Assembly: GCF_002932875.1 (NCBI RefSeq) | Contig: NZ_PSWS01000048.1 | Span: forward strand, 1 to 64,000 | Direction: 5' to 3' | Length of the DNA stretch: 64,000 nt | Origin: Rathayibacter tritici | GTDB taxonomy: Bacteria > Actinomycetota > Actinomycetes > Actinomycetales > Microbacteriaceae | Shown here: one piece after another, positions 17,118 through 26,000 of the stretch | Numbering within the stretch: the first letter of the stretch is position 1 | Layout: each line of letters begins with the position of its first letter | The notes under the pieces: generated by a model | Database searches by the model: none | Told to the model about the DNA's origin: nothing | What the model saw: the letters and a program-made list of their open reading frames with translations, nothing else | Translations under genes and position numbers: made by a program

Positions 17118-18311
17118 TCAGTGCTCGTTGCTGAAGCTGGCGACCAGCAGGGCGGCGAGCGCCGTCCGCTCCAGCATGCCCTCGATGCCGATCGACTCGC
17201 TGCGCGCGTGCGCCCCCTCACCCGGAGCACCGAGTCCGTCGAGCACCGCAAGACCCAGCGCCGCGACGAGGTTGCCATCGCTCGCTCCGCCGACCGCGAT
17301 CTCGCGCAGCGGTACGTCGATCCGCTTCGCGACCCGCTCGGCCCGGCGGTAGAGCGCGGCGACGGAGGCGGTCCGCTCGAAGACGGGGCGCTCCCACGAG
17401 CCGCGGACCTCGAGCCGGATGCGCGGATCGGCGGCGGCGAGCGCCTCGAGCTCGGACTCGACCCGCGCCGCCTCGGCCGCGCCGCGGATCCGCGCCTCCA
17501 GCTCCAGGCGCACCCGCGCGGTCGTCACGTTGACGCGGGATCCGCCGGACACCACGCCGATGTTGACCGACGTGCCCTCCTCGGCCCGCGCAATCGCGAG
17601 TACCCGCGGAATCAGCGAGCCGAGCTCGTGGATCGCGCTCGCCCCCTTCTCCGATTCGACCCCGGCGTGCGCCTCGACGCCGACGACGTCGATCACGAAT
17701 CGTCCGATGCCCTTGCGCGCCGTCTTCACCGCGTCGCCGATCGCGCCCTCGAACACCAGGACCGCGTCGGCCCCCGTGCACTGCCGCTCCAGGAACGGGC
17801 GGGAAGCGGCGCTGCCGATCTCCTCGTCCCCGCTCATCACCAGCCGGACCGCGGGGTGCGGAATCCGGGCGTGCCGGAGCGCGGCCACCAGCCACACCAT
17901 CTGCACCAGCCCGGCCTTCATGTCGTAGCTGCCCGGTCCGCTTAACCGGTCGCCCTCGACGCAGAAAGGCCAGGATCGGGTGGTGCCCAGCGGCCACACC
18001 GTGTCGTAATGGCCGAGCAGCGCCACGAACGGACGGGTGCCGCGGTGCGGACGGGTGCCGTCGCTCGCCGCCACGGTCCAGCTGGTGGCCGTCGGCGCGT
18101 CCTGTGCTCGCTGGTGCTGCACGTCGGCGTCGTGCCCGAGCCGCTCGCCGACCCAGTGGACCAGGAAGGAGTGCAGCTCGCCGAGCGCCTCGGGCGAATC
18201 GCTCGGGCTCTCGATCATGACGAGGTGCCGGACGTCGTCGAGCATCCGGGAGCGGTTGTCACGGAGGAAGGCACGCACCCGGGCGGCGTCGTCGGCATCG
18301 GGAAAAGTCAT
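17118..18311 (-). CDS. M20-family metallopeptidase (carboxypeptidase G2-like)
   Basis: 397 residues. Metal-binding blocks are in order: ALLGHYDTVWPLG (His101, Asp103), GPGSYDMKAGLVQMV (bridging Asp130), MSGDEEIGSAAS (Glu163/Glu164 base and ligand) and FEGAIGD (Glu188). The small dimerisation domain covers about residues 195-310 (GIGRFVIDVVGVEAHAGVE, VNIGVVSGGSRVNV). The last ligand lies in the C-terminal block GLGAPGEGAHARSESI. CPG2-like enzymes remove C-terminal glutamate or similar residues. No signal peptide, so probably cytosolic. ATG 18311; divergent from the sigma gene at 18453. Confidence 0.87.
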   Translation of the reverse strand: MTFPDADDAARVRAFLRDNRSRMLDDVRHLVMIESPSDSPEALGELHSFLVHWVGERLGHDADVQHQRAQDAPTATSWTVAASDGTRPHRGTRPFVALLGHYDTVWPLGTTRSWPFCVEGDRLSGPGSYDMKAGLVQMVWLVAALRHARIPHPAVRLVMSGDEEIGSAASRPFLERQCTGADAVLVFEGAIGDAVKTARKGIGRFVIDVVGVEAHAGVESEKGASAIHELGSLIPRVLAIARAEEGTSVNIGVVSGGSRVNVTTARVRLELEARIRGAAEAARVESELEALAAADPRIRLEVRGSWERPVFERTASVAALYRRAERVAKRIDVPLREIAVGGASDGNLVAALGLAVLDGLGAPGEGAHARSESIGIEGMLERTALAALLVASFSNEH

Positions 18312-18452
18312 CGACTCCGGAGTACCAGAGTGCGCCCGCTCGCGCGAACCCGCCGGCTCGCGCTCAGCCGCTGACGCGCGCCGACTCGCTGACTCGCGGT
18401 GACTCGCTGAACCGTTCGCGGCGCCGTTACGTTGGAGCAGGAAGAGGTGGAG

Positions 18453-18962
18453 ATGTCCGAGGATCAGGCGCAGATGCTGCGTGCACTGCACGATGAGCAC
18501 TCGAGCGCGCTCTGGCGTTTCGTGCTGCGCCTGACCGGCGACCGCCACATGGCGGAGGACGTCGTGCAGGAGGCGCTGCTGCGCGCCTGGAAGCACCCCG
18601 AGATCCTCGCGCAGGGCGAGGCCGCCGCCCGTTCCTGGCTCTACACCGTGGCGCGGAATCTCGTCATCGACGACCGGCGCAGCGCCCGGTATGCGCGGGA
18701 GTTGGGCACCGACGAGGTTCCCGAGCGCCCGACCGCCGACCGCACCGACCAGGTCCTCGACGCCTGGCTGCTCTCGGACGCCCTCAGCGGCCTCAGCCAC
18801 GACCACCGCGCCGTGATCGTGCACGCCTATTACGGCGGGCGCACGGTCACCGAGATCGCCGCGCTGCTCGAGATCGCCCCGGGGACCGTGAAGTCCCGGA
18901 TGTACTACGGGATGCGCGCCCTCAAGCTCGCCCTGCAGGAGCGGGGGGTGACGGAGCTGTGA
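18453..18962 (+). CDS. ECF RNA polymerase sigma factor
   Basis: 169 residues from ATG 18453, with GGAAGAGGTGGAG just upstream (TTG 18432 in frame is less likely). Region 2: ALWRFVLRLTGDRHMAEDVVQEALLRAW and AARSWLYTVARNLVIDDRRSA. Region 4: GLSHDHRAVIVHAYYGGRTV then EIAALLEIAPGTVKSRMYYGMRAL. It resembles the SigK/SigL-type ECF groups controlled by RskA-like zinc anti-sigmas. The stop overlaps the next gene's GTG (GTGA), so it is co-translated with its probable anti-sigma factor. Confidence 0.93.
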   Translation: MSEDQAQMLRALHDEHSSALWRFVLRLTGDRHMAEDVVQEALLRAWKHPEILAQGEAAARSWLYTVARNLVIDDRRSARYARELGTDEVPERPTADRTDQVLDAWLLSDALSGLSHDHRAVIVHAYYGGRTVTEIAALLEIAPGTVKSRMYYGMRALKLALQERGVTEL

Positions 18963-19684
18963 GCCACGACCCCTCCTCCGACGCCACACACGGCGACGCC
19001 TTCCGCGACTGGGACGCCGCCTACCTTCTCGGAGCACTCACCGCCGCGGACCGCCGCGCCTACGAGCTGCACCTGCGCGCCTGCCCCGCCTGCCGCGAGG
19101 CCCTGGCCGAGTTCATGCCGTTGCCGGGACTGCTCGCCCACCTCCCGCAGGAGGAGGCGCTGCGCCTGATCGATCAGCCGGAGGAGAGCGCGGAGCCTGC
19201 TCCCGCTGCGCTGCTGACACGCCTCGCCGCGGCCGCCGACTCCGTCCGCCGGCGCACGCGTGTGCGCGTTGCCGGCCTCGTGCTCGCGGCCGCGGGTGTC
19301 TCGGCGGCCGCGGCTGTCGCGCTGCCGCTCGCGATCGGCTCGTCGCTCCCGCCGGTCGAAACCACCGCCTCGACCGTCTCGCTCGCCGCCGCGCCCGGCG
19401 TCCCGGTGGAGGCCTCGGTGGCGTTCGTCCCTCAGCAGTGGGGCACCCGGATCGACATGGACTGCAGCTGGGCGGAGACGGCCGAGCAGTACGCGGGGTC
19501 GGCCGGTTACGTCCTCTACGTCACGGACACCTCGGGCGACACCGAGGCCGTCGGCTCGTGGACCAGTGCGCCGGGGACGACGATGGAGCCCAGCCTGGCC
19601 ACCGGTCTGCCGCTCTCCGAGATCGCGTCCGTCGAGGTGCGGCTGCAGGGCTCGGACACGGTCGTGCTCACCGGCCACCCCTGA
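18959..19684 (+). CDS. Zinc-finger anti-sigma factor (RskA-like)
   Basis: 241 residues. WDAAYLLGALTAADRRAYELHL leads into HLRACPACREAL, the HxxxCxxC zinc anti-sigma motif. One membrane helix at about residues 102-122 (VAGLVLAAAGVSAAAAVALPLA) separates a cytoplasmic sigma-binding part from a roughly 115-residue extracytoplasmic domain with WGTRIDMDCSWAET and TEAVGSWTSAPG. This is the RskA layout. GTG 18959 overlaps the sigma gene's stop, indicating coupled synthesis of the pair. The signal it senses is unknown. Confidence 0.88.
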   Translation: MSHDPSSDATHGDAFRDWDAAYLLGALTAADRRAYELHLRACPACREALAEFMPLPGLLAHLPQEEALRLIDQPEESAEPAPAALLTRLAAAADSVRRRTRVRVAGLVLAAAGVSAAAAVALPLAIGSSLPPVETTASTVSLAAAPGVPVEASVAFVPQQWGTRIDMDCSWAETAEQYAGSAGYVLYVTDTSGDTEAVGSWTSAPGTTMEPSLATGLPLSEIASVEVRLQGSDTVVLTGHP

Positions 19685-19790
19685 GACGCGCCGGCATGAA
19701 CTCGCCGACCGGCACGCAGATTCGCCGGCACCCCGAGCCGGCGATCGGATTCCCAGGCGACCGCCTCGCGGACTGAGTAACTTCTCAGTC

Positions 19791-20486
19791 ATGACGATCG
19801 CGACTCTCGCCCTCGCCTCCGCGGCGACCGCCTCCTCCTCCGACAGCATCGACGAACTCTCCGGACTCGTCGGCGTCGCGGCACGGGTAATCGCCTCGCT
19901 CGGCGAGGTCGGCGTCGGCCTGCTGACGCTGATCGAGACGGTGTTCCCGCCGATCCCGAGCGAGCTGGTGCTGCCACTGGCCGGATTCCTCGCGCATCAG
20001 GGGCGGATGAACCTCGTACTGGTCGTGGTGACCGCGACACTCGGCGCCTACCTCGGCGGCCTCGTCCTCTACGCGCTCGGGCACCGCATCGGCACGGAGC
20101 GCTCGATCCGCCTGCTCTCGAAGCTCCCGCTCGTCGACCGCGAGGACTTCGAGAAGGCCGTCGGCTGGTTCCGTCGTCACGGCACCTGGGCGGTGCTCGT
20201 CGGCCGCCTGATTCCCGGTGTGCGCAGCCTCATCTCGCTCCCGGCGGGCGCCGAGCGGATGAATCTGCTGGTGTTCTCGGGGCTGACGATCTTTGGATCC
20301 GGGGTCTGGAACGGCCTGCTGATCGGGCTCGGCGCCGCCCTCGGTACGCAGTACGACCTCGTCGACCAGTACGCGGGCGTCCTCGACGCGATCATCTACA
20401 GCGCGATCGGCGTGCTGCTGCTGGCGCTCGTGGTGCGCAGTGTGCGCAGGCACCGAGCGGCCGCGCACACCGGCTCGCGCCGCTGA
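19791..20486 (+). CDS. DedA-family (SNARE-associated) membrane protein
   Basis: 231 residues. IETVFPPIPSELVLPLAGFLA is the DedA hallmark re-entrant segment with the conserved acidic residue. GALGA-type helix ATLGAYLGGLVLYALGHRIG and FRRHGTWAVLVGRLIPGVRSLISLPAG (with the essential arginine/proline block) follow. About five hydrophobic segments. DedA proteins are polyprenyl-phosphate/phospholipid transporters or needed for envelope homeostasis. ATG 19791. It follows the anti-sigma gene by about 100 bp on the same strand; regulation by that sigma is possible but not shown. Confidence 0.9.
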   Translation: MTIATLALASAATASSSDSIDELSGLVGVAARVIASLGEVGVGLLTLIETVFPPIPSELVLPLAGFLAHQGRMNLVLVVVTATLGAYLGGLVLYALGHRIGTERSIRLLSKLPLVDREDFEKAVGWFRRHGTWAVLVGRLIPGVRSLISLPAGAERMNLLVFSGLTIFGSGVWNGLLIGLGAALGTQYDLVDQYAGVLDAIIYSAIGVLLLALVVRSVRRHRAAAHTGSRR

Positions 20487-20604
20487 CCCGGGAGGCCCGG
20501 CCTGTCGGCTGCGCAGTCAGCTGCCGACGCGCAAGGCCCAGCGCCACCCCGCCCCTGTGCCCTACCGTCGAAGGGTCCGCACTCCCCGACGCGAAGGAAC
20601 AGCC

Positions 20605-21168
20605 ATGTCCGAGACCGCCGCGCCCACGATGTCCCGCACCTCCGTCGAGCGCTGGTGGATCATCGCCGTCTCGCTGATCGCGATCGTGCTCGGCGTCATC
20701 GCCGTGCTGATCCCCGGCCCGACTCTGCTGACCGTCGCCATCGTCTTCGGCATCCACCTGATCGCCGCGGGCGTCTTCCGCCTGCTGCTGGCGTTCACCG
20801 CCGCACGGCTCGACGCCCGCGTGCGCTGGCTGGCCGGTCTGCTGGGCGCGTTGATCCTGGCCGCGGGCATCCTCTGCCTTTCGAACCCGTTCCAGTCGCT
20901 CAGCGTGCTGGGCCTGGTGATCGGCGCCGGCTGGATCCTCGACGGTGTCTCGAGCATCGCCAGCGGTCGCTCCGTCGCCGGGCCGGCCTGGCTGCCCATC
21001 GCGGCGGGCATCGCCTCCGTCATCGCGGGCGTGCTGACGATCATCATGCCCGTGTTGGCCCTGGCTTCCTTCGTCACCGTCGCGGCCATCCTCCTGATCG
21101 TCGTCGGCGTTTCGGGCCTGCTCCTGCTCCCGGGCCGCACCCAGCGCCCCGCGAGCACGGAGGCGTAG
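20605..21168 (+). CDS. HdeD-family membrane protein (DUF308)
   Basis: 187 residues with six hydrophobic segments in three hairpins: WIIAVSLIAIVLGVIAVLIPG, LTVAIVFGIHLIAAGVFRLLLAF, LAGLLGALILAAGILCL, VLGLVIGAGWILDGVSSIA, and so on. The repeated 'G...i..P..s...l....G..l...Gi' pattern is the HdeD/DUF308 type. Acid-resistance function is known for E. coli HdeD only. ATG 20605, preceded by GAAGGAAC. Same strand as dedA, 118 bp apart. Confidence 0.82.
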   Translation: MSETAAPTMSRTSVERWWIIAVSLIAIVLGVIAVLIPGPTLLTVAIVFGIHLIAAGVFRLLLAFTAARLDARVRWLAGLLGALILAAGILCLSNPFQSLSVLGLVIGAGWILDGVSSIASGRSVAGPAWLPIAAGIASVIAGVLTIIMPVLALASFVTVAAILLIVVGVSGLLLLPGRTQRPASTEA

Positions 21169-21175
21169 CGCCGGT

Positions 21176-21642
21176 TCAGGAGAGCCAGTCCTCCGGCACC
21201 CAGACTCGGCCGGTGGCGGCGAAGAGGATCCAGGACGCAGGAGCCAGGGTCCAGAGCGCCACGATCCACCGGTACCCCGGCAGGCGCGAGCGCACCGCGC
21301 GCACTTTGCCTCTGGCCACTCGTGGCGAGAAGATCAGGAGCGCGTTCGCCGCGATCGAGATCAGCGCGCCGACGATGACCGGACCGCCGATCAGGTAGAT
21401 GACCAGGGCCTCGTCGCGCAGCATGCTCACCGCCCCGACAAGCCAGAGCGCGATGAGGGAGCCCGCGGTGACGAGCGACACGTTCCGCGCGAGTGCGTCA
21501 CCGGGGCGCGCGGGCTCGGGTGCGTCGTTCGCCGCCTCTGAGCGGGCCCGCAGCCGGACCGCGACCGCGATGGCGATCGCCAGAACGGTGGAGAACGGCC
21601 CGAGGAGCGCGATGGACCGGGAGGCTCGTGATCGCTGCGCAT
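21176..21642 (-). CDS. Membrane protein with a doubtful (probably frameshifted) start
   Basis: The minus-strand frame from about 21610 to the stop at 21176 encodes roughly 145 residues with four hydrophobic segments: FSTVLAIAIAVAV, LVTAGSLIALWLVGAVSML, ALVIYLIGGPVIVGALISI and WIVALWTLAPASWILFAA. No ATG, GTG or TTG lies in frame near the first helix. An ATG at 21642 (MRSDHEPPG) is in the neighbouring frame. A single-base frameshift in the GACCGGGAGG stretch near 21614-21623 would join them. No family recognised. It converges on the HdeD gene, seven bases apart. Confidence 0.45.
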
Positions 21643-21712
21643 CCGGCGACCCTAGCCACGGGCGTCCGCGGGCCCGGAGCTCTGGGGCGTCCTCCGTGCG
21701 AGCATCGTCGGC

Positions 21713-22129
21713 ATGGCCGATCCCGATCTCGTCCCCGAGCTGCTCGTCGCCGACCTCGAGCGCAGCCTCGCGTTCTGGTGCGGTCCCTGCGGGTTCCGGA
21801 TCCGGTACTCGCGACCCGAGGAGGGCTTCGCCTACCTCGTGCTCGGCACCGCTCACGTGATGCTGGAGGAGGCGGGGCGGGGACGCAACTGGATCGCTGG
21901 GCCGCTGGAGCGTCCACTCGGCCGTGGGATGAACCTGCAGCTGCACGTCGAAGACGCCGACCGGACGGCGGCGGCGCTCGCGAAGGCCGGGACGGTGCTG
22001 TTCTCGCCGCTCGAGACCCACTGGTACCGGATCGGCGCGGAGGAGGCCGGCGTGCGGCAGCTGGTGGTCGCGGATCCCGACGGCTACCTGCTGCGGTTCC
22101 AGTCGTCGCTCGGGCGCCGACCTGCCTGA
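21713..22129 (+). CDS. VOC-family, bleomycin-resistance-like protein
   Basis: 138 residues. PELLVADLERSLAFWCGPCGFRIRY is the 'f.V.Dl..s..Fy...lGF' start, and QLVVADPDGYLLRFQSSLG the C-terminal strand with 'v.DPdGylLRF', both typical of Ble-type glyoxalase/bleomycin-resistance proteins. FAYLVLGTAHVMLEEAGRG is the middle strand. These bind aromatic or glycopeptide drugs or are uncharacterised. ATG 21713. Isolated, divergent from the membrane gene to its left. Confidence 0.82.
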   Translation: MADPDLVPELLVADLERSLAFWCGPCGFRIRYSRPEEGFAYLVLGTAHVMLEEAGRGRNWIAGPLERPLGRGMNLQLHVEDADRTAAALAKAGTVLFSPLETHWYRIGAEEAGVRQLVVADPDGYLLRFQSSLGRRPA

Positions 22130-22254
22130 GCACACCCGCCGGCCGTGCGTCGACGTGACGCGACCAGCGGCCGACGCGCCACCATCCGTTCGGCTCGTGA
22201 CGTCATGCCAGCGAGTGATGCCGAGGACGTCTCGGGGCTGGTTCCATCGGGGAC

Positions 22255-22584
22255 ATGACCCAGCACACCGCCACCGCGACCCTCGAGAAGCCCCTTGCCG
22301 CCGCCCCCGCCGCCTCCGACCTCGCGCCGATCGCCGAGGTCGAGCGCGAGCCGCTCGTCCGCCCCGCCGACCTGGTGTCGGCGCTCACGGGCATCGCACT
22401 CTGCTTCTTCTCCCTTTTCGTCTTCGCCATCGCGCACTGGCAGTACTTCGGCACCGATGTCGACGAGGTGAGCGTCCTCGGCTGGCTCACCCCTCTGATC
22501 GCCGGCGTCGCCTGCGTGCTCGTGGCCGTCGTGTCGGTCTCTTCCCGCGCCGCCGGGCGCCGTGCCGAGCGGTCGGCAGCGTGA
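22255..22584 (+). CDS. Small two-helix membrane protein
   Basis: 109 residues. An Ala/Pro/Glu-rich cytoplasmic N-terminus (about 40 residues) is followed by LVSALTGIALCFFSLFVFAIAHW, a short acidic loop (GTDVDEVSVLG), then WLTPLIAGVACVLVAVVSV and a basic end. No family recognised. The TGA overlaps the GTG of the next gene (GTGA 22581-22584), so the two are coupled. Confidence 0.6.
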   Translation: MTQHTATATLEKPLAAAPAASDLAPIAEVEREPLVRPADLVSALTGIALCFFSLFVFAIAHWQYFGTDVDEVSVLGWLTPLIAGVACVLVAVVSVSSRAAGRRAERSAA

Positions 22585-22964
22585 ATCCCGTCCTCGCCGG
22601 TCCCGGCCTGCGGGCGGCCGAGCAGCTCCTCGTGCGCGCCGGCTGCCTCCGCCCCGAACACCCGTGGACGAGCGGTCCGGCCACCGCCGCGGCGCCCCGG
22701 ATCGACTTCGCGGTCCTCGCCGAGCAGGCCTGCCTCCTCGACCTCTCGGAAGAGGCGGTCGCCCGCATCGCGGTGTCGCTCGCCACCGGCCGCGCCGTCG
22801 ACCTGCGCAGCGCCTTCGGCCACCTCACCCGCGACCACGCGGCGCTGGTCATGACCGCGGTCGCCGTCGCCTGCGGGCACGACCAGGTGAGCAGCCGGAT
22901 CCGTGTGGTCGGCGAGGAGCGGCGCGTGGAGACCGTCCTGCCGCTCGCCGACTGGCCCTCGTGA
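22581..22964 (+). CDS. Hypothetical small soluble protein
   Basis: 127 residues from GTG 22581. Mostly helical: GLRAAEQLLVRAGCL, FAVLAEQACLLDLSEEAVARI, FGHLTRDHAALVMTAVAVACGH, then a short strand pair RIRVVGEERRVETVLPL. No family recognised, no membrane segment. Coupled to the preceding membrane gene by GTGA. A minus-strand frame over the same bases is less likely because it has no start signal and lacks hydrophobic-core patterning. Confidence 0.5.
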   Translation: MNPVLAGPGLRAAEQLLVRAGCLRPEHPWTSGPATAAAPRIDFAVLAEQACLLDLSEEAVARIAVSLATGRAVDLRSAFGHLTRDHAALVMTAVAVACGHDQVSSRIRVVGEERRVETVLPLADWPS

Positions 22965-23023
22965 GCCCGCCACCGACCCGCGTCGCTACGGCCTTTCAGA
23001 GGTCCCCGGTTTAGGGTATCCGT

Positions 23024-26000
23024 GTGCAACGAGTCGACGATTCTCCAGGAGCCGGACCGGTGGCGACCTCACCCGAGTCCGGTGACCAGGGGGAGGCGTC
23101 CGCTCATCGGCTCTCCCCGACGGCGACCTCTCCCGTCCAGGTGACGAGCGGCGAGGCCGGTTACCAGGGCGGCAACGTGGCCGATCCGGTCTGGCAGTCG
23201 TGGCGCGACGAGCTCGCCGGGGTGGGCGGTCCATCGCCCCTGCTGCACTTCGTCGACTCGCCCCGCACCCGCATCGAGCTCTCGACCACTCACCCCGGCG
23301 GGCTGCCCCCGTTCATCTCGGGGAAGACCACGCTGCTCTCCTCGCTCATCCGCGACGAGCTCGCCCTGCGCACGGCCAAGATCGCGGCAGGAGCGATCAC
23401 CGACAAGGGGATCGAGCTGCGCTCGGTCCGCGGTATCGAGGGCGTCCACCTCGCGATCGGCCTTGCCCAGTGGCGCGCCGGCGACACGGAGTTCACTGCT
23501 CCCGTGCTGCTACGACCGCTCGCGATCCGTCGCTACGGCCGCGACTTCGAGCTCAAGCTCAAGGGCCAGCCCTACTTCAACCCGCAGCTGGTGCGCGCCC
23601 TCAAGCAGCAGTTCGGCATCACCATCGATCCGGAGCAGTTCGTCGAACTCGCCGTGCAGAACGGCGTTTTCAAGCCGCAGCCGGTCATCGACCAGCTCCG
23701 CGGACTGACGTCGCACCTGCCCTGGTTCGCCGTGCACCCCCGCCTCGTGGTGTCGAGCTTCGCCGACGTCGCAGGCGACATGCTCCGCGACGCCCGGATG
23801 CTCGAGCACCCGGTGCTGGACGCGGTCGCCGGCAACCCGGCTGCCAAGCGCGCCCTGCAGCAGTCGCAGAAGGTGGCGTCGATCATCCCGCAGGACGAAC
23901 GGCCGCCGGCGACCGACACCCTCCTGCTCGACGCCGATGCCGAGCAGGAGCAGGTGATCGCGAACATCGCGGCCGGCAACTCGCTCGTCGTGAAGACCCT
24001 CCCTGGCACAGGCGGCACCCAGACGATCGTCAACGCCATCGGTGCCCTGGCAGCTCAGCACAAGCGCGTGCTCGTCGTCAGCGCCCGGCGCTCGAGCCTG
24101 GACAGCATCCACCAGCGCCTGCTCTCGGCGGGCCTGAGCGGCATCGCGGTGGGTCCGCGCACGCTGCGCCGTGACCTCATCCAGTCGATCGGCCGCAACG
24201 AGAAGGCCGCGCGTCCCTCGGTCAGCGAGATCGACGACGCGCTCCTGCGCCTACGGAAGGTGTTGCTCGATTACCGCGGTGCGCTCTCCCGCCGCGACGA
24301 GAGCTTCGGCGTCTCGGCCCTGCAAGCCCTCGAAGAGCTGGCGCGCCTCTCGCAGCTGCGCACGCCTCCCTCGACCGCCGCCCGCCTGGACCGCCGCTGC
24401 GTCACCGCCCTCGCCCACAGCCGCCCCGAGGCGACGCGGATGCTGATCGAGTCCGCGCGCCTGGGCGAATTCCGGTTCGGCCCGGGCGACTCGCCCTGGT
24501 ACGGTGCGCAGTTCGACTCCACCGCCGACGCCGAGATCGCGCACGAGCTGGCCAAGCGGCTGCACCTGCGCGACCTGCCGCGCCTGCTCGACCGTGGTCA
24601 GGACGTCATCGGCCAAACCCGGATGCGCCCGTTCGAGTCGGTCGCCGAGCTCGGCATCTACCTGCGCCTGCTGCAGGACGTCCGTGACACTCTCGACAAG
24701 TTCCAGCCGGCCGTCTTCGACCGCTCGATCCAGGACCTCATCGTCGCGACCTCCCCGCGCCGCGAAGCCACCGAGATGTCCGCGACCAACCGGCGGCGGT
24801 TGAAGAAGCTCGCCCGCGAGTACCTGCGCCCCGGAGCGCACGTGACCGACCTCAACGCGGCACTGCGCCGGGTGCAGCAACAGCGGACGCTGTGGCAGCG
24901 CTACGCGGTCGCGGGCACGATCCCCGAGGTCCCGGTCGGCGTCGCCGACGTGCAGGTCGCCTACCAGGCAGTCACGGATCAGCTGAGCCGCCTCGACGAG
25001 CCGCTCGGCCGTCGAGGCACCAACCTCCAGCTGGCCTCCCTTCCGCTCGCGGAGCTGGCGTCGATGATCTCGGGGCTCGCCGAGGACAGCGAGGTGCTGG
25101 CCAATCTGCAGGAGCGCACAACCCTCCTGGCGACCCTGCGCGACTGGGGCCTGGATCCGCTGCTCACCGACCTCTCGCGCCGCCACGTGCCGGCCGAGCT
25201 GGTCGCGGGGGAACTCGACCTCGCCTGGTGGCGTTCGGCGCTCGAGATCATGCTGACCGACGAGCGTGCGTTGCTCGGCGGCAACACCGGCGTGCTCGAC
25301 CGCCTCGAGGCCGACTTCAAGCTCGTCGACGAGGCGCACGCCGCCTCCAGCGCGGAATTGCTCGCCTGGAAGCTCTCGGAGACCTGGAAGATCGGGCTCG
25401 TCGACTGGCCCCAGGAGCGTGACGCGCTCCGGGCGCTGCTGCGCACCGAGTCGTCGACGACGCCGCAGGAGCTGCAGAAGGCGGCGCCGCACCTCTCGCG
25501 GGTGCTTGCTCCGGCCTGGCTCGCCTCGCCGTACGAGGTGCACCGTATCGGCACCGAGACGACCTTCGACGCGGTGTTCCTCGTCGACGCGGGTGCAACG
25601 ACGCTGGCCGAGAACGTCGGAGCGATCCGTCGCGCCAAGCAGGTCGTCGCGTTCGGCGACCCGGTCACGCAGACGCCCACCCCGTTCGGCCTCCGCGTCG
25701 ATGAGACGCCCGAGTTCGGTTCGACCGCATCGCGCACCGACGTCGAAGCGTTGCACGCACAGTCGGCGCTCGCCCGCCTCGGCGAGCTGCTGAACACCGT
25801 CACGCTGACCCGCAGCTACCGCGCGGGCGGCGAGGACCTGGCCGAGTTGGTCAACCGTCGCTTCTACGGCGGGCGCCTCGACGCGCTGCCGTGGGCGGGG
25901 TCGTTCCTCGGGCACGACTCGCTGCGCTTCCACTACATCGCGAGCGGGCACGGCATGCCCGAGAACGACTCCGGAGCCGTCGAGTCGGTCGACGCCGAGG

